47,010 nt of DNA from Rickettsia typhi (GCA_945905715.1 CAMDPW010000007.1:1-47010), one strand, 5' to 3'; shown: positions 36,768-46,805, counted from the stretch's first letter. Numbers and translations are program-made. Notes: generated by a model not told the origin, from the sequence alone.

Positions 36768-37520
36768 TATCCATTATTAAAATCGACTGAATATTGCACG
36801 TTAATAAACTAAAGTCAACCAAATAAATTATAGACATCCACTACACGAGGCATCTTACTATTTCGATAGACTATTCGTGCAATCTACAGTCAAACACCTC
36901 GACAATAACGTTCATCCTATACTACGCTGCTCAATATCATTTCCGGTATACCTCTGTAACGTGAGTATTAATAAAATGCGCGGACCTAAAATTCTCTCTC
37001 CTCACTGTAAATCCTTAGAGTATTATATTAATGTTTTTTTATTAGTTGACTTTAGTAATAAAATCCAGACAAAACTGCAAAAATTTAACCAAAAAATTAT
37101 TCACATTAATAGCTCTTGAACTAGAATGATAGTATCGAGATCAATACTTTGCGTACAGATGACTATTACATCTATAGTCAAGACACAATCGTCAAAAATC
37201 ATGCGCAACAGATAATATTACTTGTTGAACATAAAAACTCTTAAATCTAACGCTGTATGGCAAGATTTGAATAGAAAAATCAAAAGACATTCTAGGACGC
37301 TGCAATTCTTGTTATACTTAAGACTAATAAAAAAATTAGTAACGGCACATGATAACTGAATAGTACAAAAAAGATAAGCAGTGCCACTAAGTTAACCGTC
37401 AAGTAATAATCGCGTGCGTTACCACAGGAACCGATATGTCTTTCGCAGATCAATATCGAAAGAGCTTAGTTGTAGCTATAAATGAGACTAAAAGCCGTAA
37501 AATATCTGAGATTAAAACTA
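36768..37520. other. 750-bp gap without a supported gene
   Basis: An 80-codon plus-strand frame (36877-37119) has no recognisable protein character. A stop-to-stop frame at 37125-37244 ends AQQIILLVEHKNS, which faintly recalls PD-(D/E)XK (Rpn-type) nucleases, but it is too short to claim. No terminator is visible. Confidence 0.4.
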
Positions 37521-38150
37521 CTATGATTTGCTAGACATTACTTTCACTTTGTTTTGCAATTGTATAATAAATCCATCAACACCAGATTGTTGTATGGTAG
37601 ACGCAAATTCAGAGCGTTGTGACATTATAGCACTAATCCCCTCTACCACAACATCAATCACCTGATACTGCTCTATATTCTCTTGCTTAGACTTTACTTG
37701 ATAATTAATTGAGACAGGAGCTTTACCGCCAGATCTTAGAATTTGAGTTTCAACTGTAAAACTACCAGGGGTTGATTCTAGTACTCTTAATATTCTGAAT
37801 GATTCATCTGTATATTGCATTAAATTTGGTAAATAGTTATGCAGAAAGAATTCTGCATAAGTAGACTGATATTCAGTTTTTTGAGATGGCGATAATTGTC
37901 TATAATTTTGCGCAAGAACAAATTTTGCCATCCACTCCAGATTAAAGTTATTGCGTAAAAGCAAAAATATTTGATCTGTTTTCTCTTGCGAGGCTGTAGA
38001 TTTGTTTTGTACTATATTAATTGTCTGATTCGCCAGCGAATTAATGTAATCATGAACTTGTTGTGATGGATCTGCGCAAGCAGTATTTACATTGATTATG
38101 AAGATCGCAGCTAATACACTTCTCATAATTGCGTTTTGTATTTTACTCAT
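37521..38150 (-). CDS. mlaC: MlaC/Ttg2D family phospholipid-transport periplasmic protein
   Basis: Periplasmic lipid carrier of the Mla pathway, which moves phospholipids between the outer membrane MlaA complex and the inner membrane MlaFEDB transporter. The 209 residues have a signal peptide ending in NTACA before DPSQQ. The rest is a typical MlaC fold, with VHDYINSLANQTI, NFNLEWMAKFVLAQNYRQLS and YQVIDVVVEGISAIMSQRSE. It overlaps mlaA by 8 bp, so the two are translationally coupled. The ABC components are not in the window. Confidence 0.92.
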   Translation of the reverse strand: MSKIQNAIMRSVLAAIFIINVNTACADPSQQVHDYINSLANQTINIVQNKSTASQEKTDQIFLLLRNNFNLEWMAKFVLAQNYRQLSPSQKTEYQSTYAEFFLHNYLPNLMQYTDESFRILRVLESTPGSFTVETQILRSGGKAPVSINYQVKSKQENIEQYQVIDVVVEGISAIMSQRSEFASTIQQSGVDGFIIQLQNKVKVMSSKS

Positions 38151-38904
38151 CTTTTACTTCCTCAGTATACATGTTATAATCTATTGTGTGGTTTTTGCAT
38201 CTTGGATTATTTTGTGCTTTATTTTGAATGTACATACTTCTTATTTGAGCATAATAGTCCAAAGAATTTTCTTCCATAGAGTTTGTGATATCCAGATAAT
38301 CAGCACGCGTAGTAATAGTATTGGCCGTATAAAGCGCGATTAGTTGGTCTCTACTAAGAACTAAATTATTAGGATCAAGTATGGCATCATACACTTTGCC
38401 TGTAGCATCTCTTATAGTAGTAGGACCTATAACAGGCAACATCAAGTATGCGCCATAATCCACGCCGTAGTAAGCAAAACTATCACCAAACACCTGTCTT
38501 CTTTCTTCTAATCCAAAACCACTTGCAAAATCTAACACCCCACCAAGACCAAAAGTTGTGTTAATAAAAAACCGCCAGAATGCTCTAAAAGCAGAACCGC
38601 CATCCCCTTGTATGGTATTGTTCAAAATAGTTAAAGGCGACTTTAAATTACTTATAAAATCAGTGACCCTATCTCTTCCCCAAGCTGGCATAGTTTTTTT
38701 ATATAGCGTTGACACTGGTTTCAAAATGGTATGATCAAGGGTCAAATTTACTTGAAACATCGCCCTATTAAACTTCTCATACGGATCTATAATTTCAGAG
38801 CATTTGCCATTATATCCTGGATGAACATTGCTTGCATAGCAATTACTTGTAAAAAAAATGATCATTAATATTGCCGTCTTTCCTATTGCTTTGTACAAAT
38901 GCAT
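38143..38904 (-). CDS. mlaA: MlaA/VacJ family outer membrane lipid-asymmetry protein
   Basis: Outer membrane protein that removes misplaced phospholipids from the outer leaflet. Recognisable parts are DPYEKFNRAMFQVNLTLDHT, FISNLKSPLTILNNTIQGD, RFFINTTFGLGGVLDFAS and GVDYGAYLMLPVIGPTTIRD. The signal region reads FFTSNCYAS. TSNC is not a good lipobox, so the usual lipid anchor may be absent or atypical. It overlaps mlaC at its 3' end and the TPR-methyltransferase at its 5' end (22 bp), forming a three-gene operon. Confidence 0.93.
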   Translation of the reverse strand: MHLYKAIGKTAILMIIFFTSNCYASNVHPGYNGKCSEIIDPYEKFNRAMFQVNLTLDHTILKPVSTLYKKTMPAWGRDRVTDFISNLKSPLTILNNTIQGDGGSAFRAFWRFFINTTFGLGGVLDFASGFGLEERRQVFGDSFAYYGVDYGAYLMLPVIGPTTIRDATGKVYDAILDPNNLVLSRDQLIALYTANTITTRADYLDITNSMEENSLDYYAQIRSMYIQNKAQNNPRCKNHTIDYNMYTEEVKDE

Positions 38905-39890
38905 ACTAGTCCAACCCTATCGTTTTTTATTGCTGACTGCTCGATTTTTAATAATTTCAAACCAGCTTTTTTTATTTCATGCTTTACATAGTCTTCATTG
39001 TAATAAAAATTCTCAAAATTGCCATTTAAACTTGCTTCAAGTGTATCTTCATCTGATTTTTCTACAACAAAGGCGATGTGCCCATGTGTACTTACTATAG
39101 CAGCCATGTGTTGAAGTATGGCAGAAAAAGACATCTGATAATGTAACGATAGCCCAGCTAAAATAACATCGTACGTACTTTTAGTTTTTAATAAAAATTC
39201 GTTATAATCTTGATGTATAAGTAATTTATAAATCGACACATCGTTCACCACATGTTTCGCAGCTTCTTGCAACATATTTCGTGATATGTCTAAACCGTAT
39301 AATTCAAGAGTAGGAAATACTTTAACAAATTGTGAACCGCACTGTCCAGTACCGCAACCAAAATCTAGCACGGAATAACACTGTTCTTTAGTTAAATAAT
39401 TCTTAAGCAGATCTACCAAATCCGCTGAAACTTTGCAACCTTGTGCAATATTAAAATCTATATCGTATTTATGAGCGTAGTCATTGAAATAATCTTCAAT
39501 AATTGATAAGGGAATGAGTTTCACAGATTTCTTATCCACTATCACCCCTAGTAAATACTTAGCCTCTGGATGATTGGGGTTTAATTTCAGCGCTTTATTC
39601 AAATAAGTACGAGCCTTTTCATTTTTATCTTTAATAAAGTAACATTTTGCTAAATTATAAAGAGCTCCTATGTGGTCTGGTTTCAAATATAAAACAATGC
39701 GAAAACGCAATTCTGCATCAAATACATTATGCAGTCTTAAGTGGTGCAATCCTAGTTGATAATTAGTTTCTACGAGATTTTTTAATTTTAACATTTTATC
39801 ACGAACAAAGTGACAAAAAACATCGTAATATTTGTATATATTTTTTCTACTAAAACAATTTTTTAATACATTCACCATTGATATTTCCAT
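38883..39890 (-). CDS. TPR-repeat SAM-dependent methyltransferase
   Basis: A 335-residue fusion of TPR repeats and a class I methyltransferase. TPR-like helices run from about residue 40 to 115 (AELRFRIVLYLKPDHIGALY and ARTYLNKALKLNPNHPEAKY). The methyltransferase core begins with YSVLDFGCGTGQCGSQF, then LYGLDISRNMLQEA and YDVILAGLSLHY. Proteins of this architecture are common in Rickettsiales, with unknown targets. It is the first gene of the unit leading into mlaA and mlaC, overlapping mlaA by 22 bp, so a role in envelope biogenesis is possible but unproven. Confidence 0.83.
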   Translation of the reverse strand: MEISMVNVLKNCFSRKNIYKYYDVFCHFVRDKMLKLKNLVETNYQLGLHHLRLHNVFDAELRFRIVLYLKPDHIGALYNLAKCYFIKDKNEKARTYLNKALKLNPNHPEAKYLLGVIVDKKSVKLIPLSIIEDYFNDYAHKYDIDFNIAQGCKVSADLVDLLKNYLTKEQCYSVLDFGCGTGQCGSQFVKVFPTLELYGLDISRNMLQEAAKHVVNDVSIYKLLIHQDYNEFLLKTKSTYDVILAGLSLHYQMSFSAILQHMAAIVSTHGHIAFVVEKSDEDTLEASLNGNFENFYYNEDYVKHEIKKAGLKLLKIEQSAIKNDRVGLVCICTKQ

Positions 39891-39977
39891 AAAAAAACAA
39901 TATCTCTTATTGCTACTACAATATTGTCAGTAACTCGCTGTTAAGTGTAGTCTAATATTGAAAAGAAGGAGTTGTCA

Positions 39978-41174
39978 ATGCCTCTGATTGCTAATCGTTT
40001 ATCTAAAATTAAACCATCGCCAACTTTGGTGCTTTCTGCTAAAGCGAATGAATTACAAAAAAAAGGCATTGATGTTCTCAATTTAACAGTTGGTGAGCCA
40101 GATTTAGACACTCCTCTTAATATTAAAAATGCTGCAATTAATGCAATAGGTCAAGGTAAAACAAAATATACAGTTGTTGATGGAATTATCGAGCTGAAAG
40201 AAGCTATATGCCAAAAATTCAAGCAAGAAAATCATTTAGATTTTAAGTCTTCTCAAATCACAGTAAGCAATGGCGGTAAGCAAGTACTGTATAATTGCAT
40301 GATGGCAACACTTAATCCCCAGGACGAAGTAGTTATACCAGCGCCCTATTGGGTTTCTTATCCAGAAATCGTGTCTATTGCAGAAGGCATTCCTATAATC
40401 CTTCCTTGCAGAGAAGAATTAGCATTCAAATTAACACCACAGCAACTTGAAAGAGCAATTAATAGTAGAACTAAATGGTTAATCTTAAATTCTCCTAGCA
40501 ACCCCACTGGTAGCGTTTACACTGCAGAAGAATTACGACAACTTGCAGATGTGCTAATAAAACACCAAAATGTTCATATTTTATCAGATGATATGTACGA
40601 ACATATTACTTATGATCAAAAGTTTTGTACCTTAGCGGAAATAGCGCCTGATCTTATAGAAAGGATTTTTATCCTAAATGGCGTATCTAAAGCATATGCA
40701 ATGACAGGTTGGCGAATTGGCTACGGCGCTGGTTCAGAAAATTTAATTAAAGCGATGTCAATTATACAGTCGCAAAGCACTTCTAACCCTTGTAGTATCA
40801 GTCAATATGCTGCAATGGAGGCTTTGACTGGCACTCAGGATTTTATAACCACAAACAAAACGGCTTTTAAAATTAAACGCGATCTTAGCTTGGCTCTTCT
40901 AAGAGAAATTGATGGGATGACTTGCGATACGCCAGGTGGCGCTTTTTATTTATTCCCTAATTGTCAAAAATTTATTGGTAAAAAAACACCTAGTGGTGTT
41001 TTAATCAATAATGATACTGACTTCTGTCAGTATTTGCTTACAGACGCGCTGGTTGCAGTAATTCCTGGCAGTGCTTTTGGCCTCAATGGATTTTTCCGAG
41101 TATCGTACGCTACATCTGAGACTGTAATTAAGAAAGCAATGATTAGAATAAAAAACGCTTGCAAGGCTCTATAA
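39978..41174 (+). CDS. Aspartate aminotransferase (class I, AspC/AatA-like)
   Basis: PLP enzyme interconverting aspartate/2-oxoglutarate and oxaloacetate/glutamate; in this Ib subgroup it may also use prephenate. The 398-residue protein shows VLNLTVGEPDLDTP, NGGKQVLYN, LNSPSNPTG (cofactor-binding Asn), ILSDDMYEHITY, the Schiff-base Lys in NGVSKAYAMTGWRIGYG and FFRVSYATS (substrate Arg). The start is ATG 39978 because an AAGGAG site lies 6 bases upstream. A possible promoter is TTGTCA (39924-39929), 18 bp, TAGTCT. tolB follows after 43 bp. Confidence 0.93.
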   Translation: MPLIANRLSKIKPSPTLVLSAKANELQKKGIDVLNLTVGEPDLDTPLNIKNAAINAIGQGKTKYTVVDGIIELKEAICQKFKQENHLDFKSSQITVSNGGKQVLYNCMMATLNPQDEVVIPAPYWVSYPEIVSIAEGIPIILPCREELAFKLTPQQLERAINSRTKWLILNSPSNPTGSVYTAEELRQLADVLIKHQNVHILSDDMYEHITYDQKFCTLAEIAPDLIERIFILNGVSKAYAMTGWRIGYGAGSENLIKAMSIIQSQSTSNPCSISQYAAMEALTGTQDFITTNKTAFKIKRDLSLALLREIDGMTCDTPGGAFYLFPNCQKFIGKKTPSGVLINNDTDFCQYLLTDALVAVIPGSAFGLNGFFRVSYATSETVIKKAMIRIKNACKAL

Positions 41175-41217
41175 CAACAAATATGATCACAAAATCGTAA
41201 ATTTGATTTGTATCATT

Positions 41218-42531
41218 ATGAAAATATTTGTAAGCTTTTTTTGTTTGACTTTAATGTCATTTAAAACTCTAGCCCTAACCCATATAGATATAACACGCGG
41301 TAACATAGATCCTGTGCCAATTGCAATTACAGACTTTCATGGAACAAACTCCGAAGCTAAAAGCCTTAATAATAAGATTATTGAAGTCATAGCAAATGAT
41401 CTAACAAGCTCTGGTTTATTCAGGATAATCAATAAACGAGCGCATATCGAGAACATTACGGGTATTGATTCTGTACCGCAATTTTCTGCTTGGAGACAAA
41501 TCAATGCCGCTTCTTTGATAACTGGCTCAATAGAAGCTGAGTACGGTAAATTAAAAGTGTCATTTCGTTTATGGGACCCATTCTCAGAAAAACAAGCTGG
41601 AGGAGCGGTTTTTACAATGAAGTCAGATACCTGGCGCCGAGCAGGACACAAGATTGCTGATGAAATTTATAAGAGACTTACAGGTGAAGATGGATATTTT
41701 GATTCTAAAATAGCCTATGTTGCTGTGCATGGACCAGCTAGCAAAAGAGTTAAGCGCTTAGCTATTATGGATCAAGATGGAGCAAATCACCATTTTTTAA
41801 CAGATGGAAAACATTTAGTTCTAACTCCTAGATTCTCTCCGAACGCAAGGCACTTTATGTATTTATCATATGAGGATCCATTAAAACCAAGAGTTCGTGT
41901 TATGGATATTAACACTCATCGTTCGCATTCTCTGGGATCCTTCCATGGAATGTCTTTTGCTCCCCGTTATACAAACGATGGCAAGAATGCGCTATTGTCG
42001 GCAGCTGTAAATGGGGTGAGTAATATCTATCTGCTAGATTTTTTAACCATGCAGCAAAAACAATTGACTTTCTGTACATCGATTTGTACATCACCTTCTG
42101 CCTCACCAGATAATAAAAAAATAATCTTCAACTCTGATATGGGTGGGGGTCGTCATTTGTATGTCATGAATTTTGATGGTAGCGAAATACAACGTATTAG
42201 TTTTGGTACAGGTTTGTACACCAGCCCTGTTTGGTCACCGAGAGGAGATTTAATAACATTCACTAAAGCAATACCGGGGCGTGGTTTTTATATTGGAGTA
42301 ATGAAACCAGACGGATCTGGAGAAAGAATAATTGCGCGCGGCTGGATTGTTGAGGGTCCAACCTGGTCACCAAATGGCAGAGTAATACTCTATGAAAAAG
42401 GCGAAAGACCTAGAGGTAAAGATGCAAGTCGTACCAAAATTTATGCTATCGACATTACTGGCCAAAACGAAAGAATGATCGGGACCCCAGAAGAAGCGAC
42501 TGATGCTTCTTGGTCACCATTATTACATTAA
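41218..42531 (+). CDS. tolB: Tol-Pal system protein TolB
   Basis: Periplasmic beta-propeller protein that binds Pal and connects it to the TolQRA motor during outer-membrane constriction. From ATG 41218 a signal peptide ends in FKTLA before LTHIDI. The N-terminal alpha/beta domain follows (PVPIAITDFHGTNSEAKSL). Propeller blades then contain FSPNARHFMYLS, SPSASPDNKKIIFNSDMGGG, YVMNFDGSEIQRISFG and SPVWSPRGDLITFT. It is 437 residues, normal for the family. An in-frame TTG at 41203 is unlikely. Pal has its own promoter downstream. Confidence 0.95.
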   Translation: MKIFVSFFCLTLMSFKTLALTHIDITRGNIDPVPIAITDFHGTNSEAKSLNNKIIEVIANDLTSSGLFRIINKRAHIENITGIDSVPQFSAWRQINAASLITGSIEAEYGKLKVSFRLWDPFSEKQAGGAVFTMKSDTWRRAGHKIADEIYKRLTGEDGYFDSKIAYVAVHGPASKRVKRLAIMDQDGANHHFLTDGKHLVLTPRFSPNARHFMYLSYEDPLKPRVRVMDINTHRSHSLGSFHGMSFAPRYTNDGKNALLSAAVNGVSNIYLLDFLTMQQKQLTFCTSICTSPSASPDNKKIIFNSDMGGGRHLYVMNFDGSEIQRISFGTGLYTSPVWSPRGDLITFTKAIPGRGFYIGVMKPDGSGERIIARGWIVEGPTWSPNGRVILYEKGERPRGKDASRTKIYAIDITGQNERMIGTPEEATDASWSPLLH

Positions 42532-42566
42532 AAAATAGCTCAACCTATATTAATGTTATATGTAAA

Positions 42567-42595
42567 TTGCCTTTTAATGTTTGCTAATTTATAAT
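42567..42595 (+). promoter_or_regulatory. sigma-70 promoter for pal-cpoB
   Basis: TTGCCT (42567-42572), a 17-bp spacer and a perfect TATAAT (42590-42595) lie 55 bp before the pal ATG and after the tolB stop. Pal and CpoB can therefore be made independently of tolB. Confidence 0.7.
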
Positions 42596-42650
42596 TCCCA
42601 GTGAAAGTTAATTATAACTTTAAATTCAATTTCAATTGAGAGGTAAAAAA

Positions 42651-43088
42651 ATGTTCAAAAAAATGGTATGCGTTATATTCCTGATGATTTCAGCAGTAGC
42701 CTGTTCAGGTGCCCATAAAGGTTATGTTGAGCCAGGTACGCAATCAGATCTAGAAGCAAATGTAGGCGATCATATATTGTTTGCTTTTAATAGCTCAATG
42801 TTAGACTCTGAAGCAAATGAGGTACTTGGCAAGCAAGTAGGTTGGTTACAAAAATACTCTTATGTTAATGTGATCATTGAGGGTCGTTGCGATGAAAGAG
42901 GTACTCGTGAATACAACTTAGCACTTGGAGAGAAACGATCTAACTCTGCAAAGCAATTCTTAGTTGCAGCTGGTATTAATGCTTCTCGTATCAAAACAAT
43001 ATCTTATGGCAAGGAACGTCCTGCTGTACTTGGCAGTGATGAAGAAGCTTGGAGAGAAAATCGTAGAGCAACAGCTGTTGTAAACTAA
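42651..43088 (+). CDS. pal: Peptidoglycan-associated lipoprotein Pal
   Basis: Outer membrane lipoprotein that binds peptidoglycan through an OmpA-like domain and interacts with TolB. The 145 residues begin with a lipoprotein signal (lipobox SAVAC, Cys18). A short linker follows, then the OmpA domain with ILFAFNSSMLDSEA, VIIEGRCDERGTREYNLALG, EKRSNSAKQFLVAAGI and a C-terminal ENRRATAVV. The start is ATG 42651 with a GAGAGG site about 7 bases before it. The TTG at 42636, which would destroy that arrangement, is rejected. Confidence 0.95.
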   Translation: MFKKMVCVIFLMISAVACSGAHKGYVEPGTQSDLEANVGDHILFAFNSSMLDSEANEVLGKQVGWLQKYSYVNVIIEGRCDERGTREYNLALGEKRSNSAKQFLVAAGINASRIKTISYGKERPAVLGSDEEAWRENRRATAVVN

Positions 43089-43110
43089 AGCTTAATATTT
43101 AGAATAGAGA

Positions 43111-43905
43111 ATGAAAATTATAAGATGCATTGTTTTATGTGTTTTACTGGTTAACTTTAAGGCATATGCTACGCCAAGTAGTAATAAATCTTTAATAGAC
43201 AAGATAGAGCGGCTTGAAAACCAAATCTTGCTGTTAGAGAAGAGAGTTGTAGACTTGCAACATTTACTCAATGCCCAAACCAGTTCCGCAGCAAATAATG
43301 CATCTTTACATTCTAGGTTACTAGCGTTAGAAGAAAAAATGCAAGAACTGAATGGCAAATTTGAGTATTTTGATCATACTTTTCAACAAGTTTTAGAACG
43401 TATTCGTAATTTATCTGCTGATGTTGATTACCGCTTCAATCAATTAGGAAGAAAACAAGAAACGAACGCGATGTCTATAAATAGCACAAAATCATCCCCT
43501 GAAAGTAAGAGAAACGAAATTATGACAACTTCATCATTTAAAAATGATGAAGAATTAATTGCCCAGGGCAAGTATAGTAAAGCTATTGCTAACCTTGAAA
43601 AATACATTAATGACAATAAAGCAAATAATCTTGCTGGTGAAGCGTATTACTTAATAGGAATGGCACATTTAAAACAAAAATTTTATGATAAAGCAGCGAT
43701 TCATTATCTTAAAAGTTACAAAAATTACCCGAACAACACAAAAGCCGCGGATAGTTTACTAGCTCTATCTAAGTCACTTATAAAGCTAAATAAAAAAACT
43801 AAAGCCTGTTCAATACTAGACAAGTTAGAAAAAGAGTATCCAGATCGCTCAACTGAAAACAAACAACAAACTATTGATATGGTAGGTAAATTAGGCTGTC
43901 AGTAG
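43111..43905 (+). CDS. cpoB: Cell division coordinator CpoB (YbgF)
   Basis: Periplasmic protein of the Tol-Pal cluster that couples outer-membrane constriction with peptidoglycan synthesis. The 264 residues have a signal peptide ending AYA before TPSSN. A coiled coil (about 25-75, RLENQILLLEKRVVDLQHLL) is followed by a Ser-rich linker and a C-terminal TPR domain (YYLIGMAHLKQKFYDKAAIH, then YLKSYKNYPNNTKAADSLLA). It starts 22 bp after the pal stop in the usual gene order and shares the pal promoter. Confidence 0.9.
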   Translation: MKIIRCIVLCVLLVNFKAYATPSSNKSLIDKIERLENQILLLEKRVVDLQHLLNAQTSSAANNASLHSRLLALEEKMQELNGKFEYFDHTFQQVLERIRNLSADVDYRFNQLGRKQETNAMSINSTKSSPESKRNEIMTTSSFKNDEELIAQGKYSKAIANLEKYINDNKANNLAGEAYYLIGMAHLKQKFYDKAAIHYLKSYKNYPNNTKAADSLLALSKSLIKLNKKTKACSILDKLEKEYPDRSTENKQQTIDMVGKLGCQ

Positions 43906-45566
43906 TATCTTTGCATACAGCTCCTAATATAACACTGTTTACACTAAGCACTTTAATCTAATGCGTGTGTATACTTTAATTACCTTGTATTGCTTTGAAA
44001 GAAAATACAGAATGCAAGACTGAGTTGAAAAAAATATATTTGAACCCACGAACACTGCTAATAAATGAATTTTTAAAATAAAATATTTCACAGTCAGAAA
44101 TTCAACTATCTCTTTTTTGTCCATGAAACGCTGCTAAATTAAATGCTGTATATGTTTACCCATTATCTCCTGTATCACTTTCAGTAAGAGCTCTTTTTTA
44201 TCTTTGATTCATCTAGGAGGCGCTAGAGAAGGGCTGTAGCTCTGTCTATTTGGTTGAGTACAGGGGGGGCCCCCATTATGAAGTGGATATCTATCACATC
44301 TCTCTGCTCTTCTTCCCCTCCAGCCGAATATAAGACTTCTGGTATATAAGTAAATTGCGTCCTACTCATAAATAATCAACTAATCTCTGCAGCTTCCATT
44401 TTTTCTACCAATATATCAACTGTTTTAGCAGTAAGTATTATTGGGCAAGTAGCAACTATTAATGAATGTGTATATGAGAAAGCATTTACCCTAGTACTTA
44501 GTCCTAAAATTAACGAATTCTTCTTTAGCATTTTTCTGCGCTGTCATAAAACCAAGCAATGCTGTTCCAGCACCATAAGACCGATAGAATTAACAGCAAA
44601 ATTATTTCCTGGTACAATCTTCGTAGCCACTTTTGTATAAGGGGGGTACGCACGTAATCCTAATCTTTCATTTGCAACCTCTATACATCTTGCTAATAGC
44701 TAGTTATAGAGGAATAATGCATTTTAAAATCCTAAGCTGTATTACCTCTAATATATTGTATTTACTTTGTTTTGTTATGTTGCATCAATAATACTATCTT
44801 GCATACCTTGAGCTATTGTTTCTAATAATTTCATATAGCGATAAAATCAATCATATTTATTTGTGTACAGAGCAATCTCTTTTGGCAAAGCAGCGGTAAT
44901 GATTGTTTTTAATCCCTAACATTTTCTCAATCATTGCCATGTATATTGCTTGATCACACCACCAATTGATAAAACAGTTTTCACTGTAAGATCTATAGAT
45001 AGGACATTAAACCCAAAAAAATTAAGCAAAAGATTTATGGAACACTATTGCGCTATCCTATCTTACTTGAAGTAATAAATATTCCTACAGCTTAGCTTGC
45101 AAAGAGATCAGATTTCTTAATGAGTAAATCGCTACTATTAGACAGCTTTGATTAACCGCACATTTTAGGCTTCGATTTGGCCTCCCCCGCAACGCAACTA
45201 TCCAAGAAACTTGGCACGCCCTTCATCTCTTTCCAGACAAAGAGTCTTCTTCAATACACGGAGCTAAATAGATAAAAGAAGTAATGTAATAATATACGGT
45301 AGTTCTTTATTATTTTAACACACAACCTGAAATGATGCAAATATTGCTTAAGTACAGCTACAAATGCACTTGCGATAAATCATTATCACAAGTTTGTTCT
45401 TCTCACAATGAATTGCATTTCATAAGATTAAGATAGCTCTTATCGAAACAATTTCATAAATTTTTCTAACTACAAAATAAAACATTCAGAACCATCCGTC
45501 ACGTCCCACCAAGTATATCACCAATTAGCGATCAAACCAGATTTTTAACAAGCTCTATCTCGATTT
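43906..45566. other. 1.66-kb gap occupied mostly by a decayed gene
   Basis: The largest gap in the window. Minus-strand protein-like fragments run from about 45250 to 44386 (listed separately). Unusual G/C homopolymers lie at 44263-44274 and near 44641. From 43906 to 44385 and 45260 to 45566 I see nothing that I can support. Confidence 0.5.
44386..44945 (-). pseudogene. decayed gene of unknown family
   Basis: Reading down the minus strand through several frames gives AMIEKMLGIK, IITAALPKEIALYTNKYD, LLETIAQGMQDSIIDAT, then LARCIEVANERLGLRAYPPY and TKVATKIVPGNNFAVNS. After a frameshift come GAGTALLGFMTAQKNAKEEF and NAFSYTHSLIVATCPIILTA with a stop near 44386. The pieces are collinear and separated by at least two stops and two frameshifts. 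I do not recognise the protein. A further piece at about 45090-45250 (WKEMKGVPSFLDSCVAGEAK) may belong to it or to another dead gene. Confidence 0.5.
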
Positions 45567-46805
45567 TTAAATCCGATTTTTATAAAAAAATAGCCCTACA
45601 AGACTTAGTAAAGCTACCAAAACAATATAACAAGCTACCACATACACTGACTGAAAATAACCAAACAGCATTTTAAAAATTACTGGTGTAGCACCACCAA
45701 AAATTGCACATCCAAGGTTATATGATACAGAAACTCCTGTATTACGCACATAAGTAGGATACATTTCTATTTGTAATGCTGGTTCTGGACCAATCCAACA
45801 ACCTACTAAAAGTGCAAATATTATTTGTGCTATAAAAATCTCAGTATATCCACCAGTTTCAATCATGGCGCATACAGGCCATATTAAAATAGCTGTAATT
45901 ATAGCAATCAGCACAAACCATAATTTACGTCCAAAAACATCAGACAACCAACCAGCAAAAACTACACTGAACATAATGACAGCCATGGACCAAGTGCTCA
46001 TAATACTTACATCCGATAAACTTAGATCACGAGTAGTTTGTAAGTACCCTGCAACATAAACTGCTAATGCATAAAATCCAACCGAACCTAAAGAGTTGAT
46101 TAAAATAGAAGAAAACATCACTAGTTTATATGTGTTTAACAATTCACGAAAAGGATTTTTTATAAGATGACCAGCATCCCTGGTTTTTTTAAATTCAGGA
46201 CTTTCCAATGCATGATAACGAAAATAATAACTCATTCCTATAATAACTATACCAAATAGAAAAGGGAGTCTCCAGCCATAACTTTCAAAAGCCTCAACAG
46301 ATAAATACGTCGATAAAGCCCAAGCGATTGCGGAACCTGTCATAAAGCCAAAACATAAGCTAAACATTGTAAAACTACCAGATATACCTCTATTTTTAGG
46401 AGAAGCATGCTCAACTATATAAGAAGCTGAACCAATAAGTGCTCCACCTAATGATAAACCTTGTAATAATCGCATCACAGTCAAAAGAATTGGTGCCGCC
46501 ACTCCAATAGTCTCATAAGTTGGCAGCACTCCAACTAATGCAGTTGGAATTGACATTAATAAAATAGCCAAACTAAGCGCGGATTTTCTACCAAATTTAT
46601 CACCAATTGTTCCAAATAACACCGCCCCTAACGGACGCATCAAAAACCCCACAGCAAACACTACATATGTCGCTAACAAAGCGGTACTAGGATCGTATGA
46701 AGGAAAGAATTTTTTACTAAGAATGCTGGAAAAACTAGCGTATAATGCAAAATCATACCATTCAAGAGCATTGGCAGCGCTACCTGCTAAGATAATTTTT
46801 TTCAT
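45567..46805 (-). CDS. ProP-like MFS transporter (metabolite:H+ symporter family)
   Basis: A 12-helix permease of 412 residues in the metabolite:H+ symporter group to which E. coli ProP belongs. Diagnostic sequences are the start SAANALEWYDFALYASFSSI, GTIGDKFGRKSAL in the first cytoplasmic loop, RLLQGLSLGGALIGSASYIV, GWRLPFLFGIV and GWLSDVFGRK in the second half. Rickettsiales carry many ProP paralogues, probably for import of host metabolites; the substrate is not predictable. The ORF is complete with ATG 46805. The region upstream to the window end (46806-47010) is AT-rich and without a gene. Confidence 0.88.
   Translation of the reverse strand: MKKIILAGSAANALEWYDFALYASFSSILSKKFFPSYDPSTALLATYVVFAVGFLMRPLGAVLFGTIGDKFGRKSALSLAILLMSIPTALVGVLPTYETIGVAAPILLTVMRLLQGLSLGGALIGSASYIVEHASPKNRGISGSFTMFSLCFGFMTGSAIAWALSTYLSVEAFESYGWRLPFLFGIVIIGMSYYFRYHALESPEFKKTRDAGHLIKNPFRELLNTYKLVMFSSILINSLGSVGFYALAVYVAGYLQTTRDLSLSDVSIMSTWSMAVIMFSVVFAGWLSDVFGRKLWFVLIAIITAILIWPVCAMIETGGYTEIFIAQIIFALLVGCWIGPEPALQIEMYPTYVRNTGVSVSYNLGCAIFGGATPVIFKMLFGYFQSVYVVACYIVLVALLSLVGLFFYKNRI

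Noticed and set aside
36877-37119. 80-codon plus-strand frame
   Set aside because: There is no ribosome site, no domain and no convincing composition; it lies in a generally decayed gap.
37125-37244. Stop-to-stop frame ending IILLVEHKNS, reminiscent of PD-(D/E)XK nucleases
   Set aside because: It is only 40 codons long with no start codon context; the motif match is too short to claim.
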